Part shown: positions 5,737 to 9,233 of the stretch, one piece after another
How the letters are laid out: every line of letters begins with the position of its first letter
How positions within the stretch are numbered: position 1 is the stretch's first letter
Program-made: the position numbers and the translations under genes
Notes under the pieces: model-generated
What the model saw: only the letters and a program-made list of their open reading frames with translations
What the model was told of the DNA's origin: nothing
Databases searched by the model: none
NCBI GenBank assembly: GCA_023228705.1
Contig: JALOAS010000107.1
Coordinates: 1-9,233 of the forward strand
DNA length: 9,233 bases
Origin: Ottowia sp.
Lineage (GTDB): Bacteria; Pseudomonadota; Gammaproteobacteria; Burkholderiales; Burkholderiaceae_C
Direction: 5' to 3'

Positions 5737-6840
5737 ATGATGCGAACCGCCCGGGCCGTGGTGCACCGCAAAGGCCGGCCGCTGGCCGTTGAAACAATCA
5801 CCGTGGCGCCGCCCAGGCGCGGTGAGATCACCATCCGGATCGCAGCCTGCGGCGTCTGCCACAGCGACCTCTCGGCCACGACCGGGACCATAGGCCTGCC
5901 GCCGCCCATCGTGCTGGGTCACGAGGGCGCCGGGACCGTGGTCGACGTCGGCCCGGAGACGAGCGGATTTGCCGTCGGTGATACGGTGCTGACCTCGTTT
6001 GTTCGCATGTGCGGCAAGTGTGCCGCGTGTACCAGCGGTCACCCGGCGCGTTGCGAGCACCTGTCCGAGGCGCTGTACACGCTGCCCGACGGCAGCGTGC
6101 GCACGCACGACGCCAGCGGCGAGCCGCTGAACGTGTTTTGCGGCGTGGGCGCCATGGCCGAGTACGTGACGCTGCATGCCGACAACGCCATCAAGGTGGA
6201 TTTGGGCGGCGTTCCCATGCCCAGTGCAGCCATTGTCAGCTGCGCGGTCATGACCGGCGTGGGGGCCGTGACCAACACGGCGCGGGTGGACCCGGGCTCG
6301 CGGGTGGCGGTGTTTGGCCTGGGCGGCGTCGGCCTGAGCGCGGTGCAGGGCGCGCACCTGGCCGGCGCGGCAAGCATCATTGCCATAGACACCAACGCCG
6401 ACAAGCTGGCGCAAGCCCGGCAGTTTGGCGCCACCGAAACCATCAACGCCAGCGAAGAAGACGTGGTCAAGGCGATCCGCAGCCGAGGCGGTGTCGATTA
6501 CGCCTTTGAGTGCGTGGGCTCGGCTGCGCTCACCGGGGCCGCGTACAAGTGCCTGGCGCGCGGCGGCACCGTGGTCGTGGTGGGCCTGGCGCCCACCCGC
6601 GACGAGGCCTGCTTCCGGCCGGCGTCCATGGCGCTGGATGAGCGGGGCATACGCGGCAGCAACTACGGCTCGGCGCGGCCGCAAAAGGACATCCCGGCGC
6701 TGCTTGCGCTGTACCGCGGCGGCCGGCTCAAGCTGGACGAGATGGTCACGCGCACGTACACCATAGACCAGGGCCCGCAGGCATTTGAAGACCTGCAGGC
6801 CGGCCGCAACCTGCGCGGGGTCATCGTTTTTGACGGGTGA
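5737..6840 (+). CDS. Zinc-dependent alcohol dehydrogenase (MDR family)
   Basis: This 367-aa cytosolic enzyme is predicted to oxidise an alcohol to an aldehyde or ketone with NAD. Catalytic zinc ligands are visible as C41 (CGVCHSD), H62 and E63 (GHEGAG), and C169. The structural zinc site is complete: C92, C95, C98 and C106. The Rossmann motif GLGGVG is at 194-199, followed by D218 in AIDTN, which favours NAD over NADP. The overall pattern resembles the class III/AdhD-like branch, but the substrate cannot be assigned. Two adjacent ATGs (5737, 5740) follow an AGAAAGG ribosome site at 5722-5728; the first has the better spacing. The reading frame stays open well upstream into the transporter genes, but that extension is a shadow. 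The aldehyde dehydrogenase begins 42 bases downstream, suggesting consecutive oxidation steps. Confidence 0.9.
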   Translation: MMRTARAVVHRKGRPLAVETITVAPPRRGEITIRIAACGVCHSDLSATTGTIGLPPPIVLGHEGAGTVVDVGPETSGFAVGDTVLTSFVRMCGKCAACTSGHPARCEHLSEALYTLPDGSVRTHDASGEPLNVFCGVGAMAEYVTLHADNAIKVDLGGVPMPSAAIVSCAVMTGVGAVTNTARVDPGSRVAVFGLGGVGLSAVQGAHLAGAASIIAIDTNADKLAQARQFGATETINASEEDVVKAIRSRGGVDYAFECVGSAALTGAAYKCLARGGTVVVVGLAPTRDEACFRPASMALDERGIRGSNYGSARPQKDIPALLALYRGGRLKLDEMVTRTYTIDQGPQAFEDLQAGRNLRGVIVFDG

Positions 6841-6882
6841 GCCAGCGCGCGTGAGTTTCAACCCATTTGACACAGGACAAGC

Positions 6883-8316
6883 ATGAAACAGTACTTGCAG
6901 TTTTACATCAACGGCCAGTGGACAGAGCCCGCGGGCAAGGCCACGCTGGGGGTGATCGACCCCGCCACCGAGGAAGCGGTGGCGCAAATCAGCCTGGGCA
7001 ACAAGCAAGACGTTGACGCTGCCGTCGCGGCCGCGCGCGATGCGTTTGATGCGTTCTCGCAAACCAGCCGCGACGACCGCATCGCGCTGCTGGAGCGCAT
7101 CCTGGCCGAATACAAGAACCGCTTTGACGACATCGCCACCGCCATCTCCACCGAGATGGGCGCGCCGAAGTGGCTGGCGCAGAAGGCGCAGGCGCCCATG
7201 GGCGTTGCGCACCTCAATCAGACCATCGCCGTTTTGCGCGACTTTGAGTTCGTGCAGGAAAAGGGCACGTCGGCAGATGTTTACGAGCCGGTGGGCGTAG
7301 TCGGAATGATCACGCCCTGGAACTGGCCCATGAACCAGATCATGTGCAAGGTCGCGCCGGCGCTGGCCGCCGGCTGCACCATGGTGCTCAAGCCCTCGGA
7401 AGTGGCGCCGCTGAGCGCGCTGGTGCTGGCCGAGGTCATGGACGCAGCCGGCGTGCCGGCCGGCGTCTTCAACCTGGTCAACGGCGATGGCGAAGGCGTG
7501 GGCGCGCCGCTGTCTGCGCACCCCGATGTCGACATGATGACGTTCACCGGCTCCACGCGCGCGGGCATCGCGGTGGCCAAGGCCGCCGCCGATACGGTCA
7601 AGCGCGTGGCGCAGGAGCTGGGCGGCAAGTCGGCCAACATCATCCTGGACGACGCCGACCTGGACAAGGCCGTCAGCGCCGGCGTGCGCGCCTGCTTTGT
7701 CAACACTGGCCAGAGCTGCAACGCGCCCACGCGCATGCTGGTGCCGCGCGCGCTGCACGAGCAGGCGGCGGCCATCGCCAAAAAAGCGGCCGAGGCGACA
7801 GAAGTCGGTGACCCGCGCGCCGACGGGCGCCACATCGGCCCCCTGTCGAGCCAGGCGCAGTTTGACAAGGTGCAGCGCATGATCCAGCAGGGCCTGGACG
7901 AAGGCGCGACGCTGGTGGCCGGCGGCACCGGCCGGCCGGATGGCATGGACAAGGGCTACTACGTCAAGCCCACGGTGTTTGCCAACGTCAGCAACGACAT
8001 GATGATTGCGCGCGAGGAGATCTTTGGCCCCGTGCTGGCCATCCTGCCGTACGACGACGAAGCCGATGCCGTGCGCATCGCCAACGACTCACCGTACGGG
8101 CTCTCGGGCTACGTGCAGTCGGGCAGCCTGGATCGCGCGCGCCGCGTCGCCGCGCGCCTGCGTACCGGCCAGGTGCACCTCAACGGCGCCGGACCGGACC
8201 TGGCCGCGCCCTTTGGCGGCTACAAGCAATCCGGCAACGGCCGCGAGTGGGGCGAGCACGGGTTCCGCGAGTTCCTTGAAGTCAAGGCCATCCTCGGCTA
8301 CAGTGAAAAAAGCTGA
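6883..8316 (+). CDS. NAD(P)-dependent aldehyde dehydrogenase
   Basis: This 477-aa member of the aldehyde dehydrogenase superfamily should oxidise an aldehyde to the carboxylic acid. The key residues are all present: oxyanion N147 in TPWNWP, cofactor-binding K170 in LKPSE, general base E245 in QELGGKS, nucleophile C279 in NTGQSCNAP and E379 in EEIFGP. The C-terminal oligomerisation segment includes PFGGYKQSGNGREWG (443-457). Its length is typical of the family. The ATG at 6883 follows AGGA at 6874-6877. The gene lies 42 bases after the alcohol dehydrogenase, so both are probably cotranscribed and convert an alcohol to an acid through the aldehyde. The exact substrate is not readable from the sequence. 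Confidence 0.93.
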   Translation: MKQYLQFYINGQWTEPAGKATLGVIDPATEEAVAQISLGNKQDVDAAVAAARDAFDAFSQTSRDDRIALLERILAEYKNRFDDIATAISTEMGAPKWLAQKAQAPMGVAHLNQTIAVLRDFEFVQEKGTSADVYEPVGVVGMITPWNWPMNQIMCKVAPALAAGCTMVLKPSEVAPLSALVLAEVMDAAGVPAGVFNLVNGDGEGVGAPLSAHPDVDMMTFTGSTRAGIAVAKAAADTVKRVAQELGGKSANIILDDADLDKAVSAGVRACFVNTGQSCNAPTRMLVPRALHEQAAAIAKKAAEATEVGDPRADGRHIGPLSSQAQFDKVQRMIQQGLDEGATLVAGGTGRPDGMDKGYYVKPTVFANVSNDMMIAREEIFGPVLAILPYDDEADAVRIANDSPYGLSGYVQSGSLDRARRVAARLRTGQVHLNGAGPDLAAPFGGYKQSGNGREWGEHGFREFLEVKAILGYSEKS

Positions 8317-8344
8317 GGCGTGCGAAGGAGGCGGGCGCACTGGA

Positions 8345-8359
8345 GCGGCGCCCCGCCGC
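8345..8359 (+). terminator. Small GC hairpin followed by a short T-run
   Basis: GCGGCG (8345-8350) pairs with CGCCGC (8354-8359) over a 3-base loop and is followed by GATTTTCT. It sits between the aldehyde dehydrogenase and the hydrolase. The stem is short and the T-run imperfect, so it would be a weak or partial terminator at best. Confidence 0.25.
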
Positions 8360-8394
8360 GATTTTCTGCTTGACCCACCTGCCCGCCGAACCCC

Positions 8395-9233
8395 ATGAAC
8401 ACACCACAACCCCACGGGCAGGCGCCCGTACTGGACGCCGCTGCCGCGCAGGCGCAAATCGACGCGCAATGGGATGGCGACATCCTGCAGCAGCTGACCG
8501 AATACATCAGGATACCGGCCAAGTCGCCGGCGTTTGACCCGGACTGGGCCAAAAATGGCCACATAGACCAGGTGGTGAAGAACGCCGCCGACTGGGCGCG
8601 CGCGCAAGACGTCCCCGGGCTCACGCTGGAGATCCTGCAGGATGCCGGGCGCACGCCGCTCATCTTCTTCGAGGTGGCGGGCACGCGGCCCGAGTCGGCG
8701 CAAACGGCGCTGATCTACGGGCACCTGGACAAGCAGCCCGAGTTCAGCGGCTGGCACGAGGGCTTGGGCCCGTGGACACCCAAATACATGGACGGCAGGC
8801 TGTACGGGCGGGGCGGCGCCGACGACGGCTACGCTGTGTACGCGGCCATCGCGGCGCTGCAGGTGCTGAAGGCGCAGGGCAAGCCGCATCCGCGCATCGT
8901 CGGCCTCATTGAAGCCAGCGAAGAAAGCGGCTCCCCCGACCTGCTGCCGTACATCCAGAAGCTGGGCGACCGGCTGGGCGACGTCGGGCTGGTCGTCTGC
9001 CTGGACTCGGGCGCGGGCAACTACGAGCGTCTGTGGCTGACGACCAACCTGCGCGGCATGGGCGGCGGCACGCTCCAGGTCGAGATACTGACCGAAGGCG
9101 TGCACTCGGGAGACGCGTCCGGGCTCGTTCCCGGAACCTTTCGCATCCTGCGGCAACTGCTCGACCGGCTGGAGGACAGCGCCACCGGTCGCCTGCTGCC
9201 GGAGACATTGCACTGTGATATTCCGCAGGAGCG
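8395..9233 (+). CDS. M20-family metallohydrolase (peptidase/dipeptidase type), 5' part only
   Basis: The first 279 codons of a frame that runs off the window end; family members are usually about 450-500 aa. It is predicted to be a di-zinc amide or peptide hydrolase. Motifs: HLD (H110 zinc ligand, D112 catalytic helper) in YGHLDKQP, bridging D143 in GRGGADDGY, general base E176 and zinc ligand E177 in EASEESGS, D204 in CLDSG, and H237 in VHSGD at the dimerisation-domain region. The pattern resembles cytosolic non-specific dipeptidase and carnosinase-like enzymes rather than ArgE or DapE. The ATG at 8395 is the first start after an in-frame stop at 8371. No ribosome site lies close upstream; an AGGAGG at 8326-8331 is too far away. 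The substrate is unknown, and no link to the dehydrogenases is evident beyond orientation. Confidence 0.88.
   Translation, partial: MNTPQPHGQAPVLDAAAAQAQIDAQWDGDILQQLTEYIRIPAKSPAFDPDWAKNGHIDQVVKNAADWARAQDVPGLTLEILQDAGRTPLIFFEVAGTRPESAQTALIYGHLDKQPEFSGWHEGLGPWTPKYMDGRLYGRGGADDGYAVYAAIAALQVLKAQGKPHPRIVGLIEASEESGSPDLLPYIQKLGDRLGDVGLVVCLDSGAGNYERLWLTTNLRGMGGGTLQVEILTEGVHSGDASGLVPGTFRILRQLLDRLEDSATGRLLPETLHCDIPQE

Noticed and set aside
5674..7833. A 719-codon open frame on the minus strand
   Set aside because: It lies opposite the ADH and ALDH genes, which have complete catalytic motifs. Its translation is rich in His, Arg, Ala and Gly with no recognisable domain, as expected for an antisense shadow of GC-rich coding DNA.
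8370..8375. TTGACC as a -35 box for the hydrolase gene
   Set aside because: A -10 at 17 bases would fall on the start codon and the sequence there does not resemble one.

Overview
The window is a GC-rich stretch of chromosome with dense, short-spaced genes. High G+C at third codon positions, strong matches to proteobacterial families and a marked preference for TTT (over TTC) before G-starting codons suggest a betaproteobacterium, perhaps Burkholderiales/Comamonadaceae. That placement is an inference from style, not from a marker gene. No rRNA, tRNA, IS element, phage gene or CRISPR array is visible.

Layout: (1) 1-100 is a leader with a perfect 28-bp palindrome flanked by 9-bp direct repeats, followed by a SerA-type D-3-phosphoglycerate dehydrogenase (101-1273, +). 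(2) A Nu-class (YfcG/YghU-like) glutathione transferase lies convergent to it (1293-1994, -). (3) A 155-bp AT-richer divergent intergenic region holds a candidate promoter for the transferase, a small dyad and a possible short Cys-Cys leader ORF. (4) A tight five-gene operon follows (2150-5542, +): Tat-type substrate-binding protein, ABC ATPase, ABC permease, a cysteine-rich IscU/NifU-like protein and a cysteine-rich DsrE-like protein. Three of its four junctions are 4-bp ATGA overlaps. (5) After a GC-rich inverted repeat and a candidate promoter come a Zn-dependent alcohol dehydrogenase (5737-6840) and an aldehyde dehydrogenase (6883-8316), then the first 279 codons of an M20 metallopeptidase-family hydrolase cut by the window end (8395-9233).

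The most interesting part is the five-gene operon. Its importer belongs to the SsuA/TauA/NMT1 type, but the binding protein carries two cysteines (C64, C69) just after the first strand of the mature protein, where the fold usually contacts ligand. The importer is coupled to two small cytosolic thiol proteins: an IscU-like fold that keeps two of the three cluster cysteines but lacks the first Cys and the Asp, and a DsrE relative with a CxxCC motif. This reads as uptake of a thiophilic cargo (sulfur species, soft metal or organometal) followed by hand-off along cysteine proteins. The set is reminiscent of the SAO (selenocysteine-assisted organometal) genes named in NCBIfam (SaoB/SaoA/SaoP/SaoD), here in an all-cysteine form and with an extra IscU-like partner. 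That link is from memory and untested.

The ADH and ALDH probably act in sequence to oxidise an alcohol to an acid; the substrate cannot be read from the sequence. The remaining genes look like ordinary housekeeping or detoxification functions.
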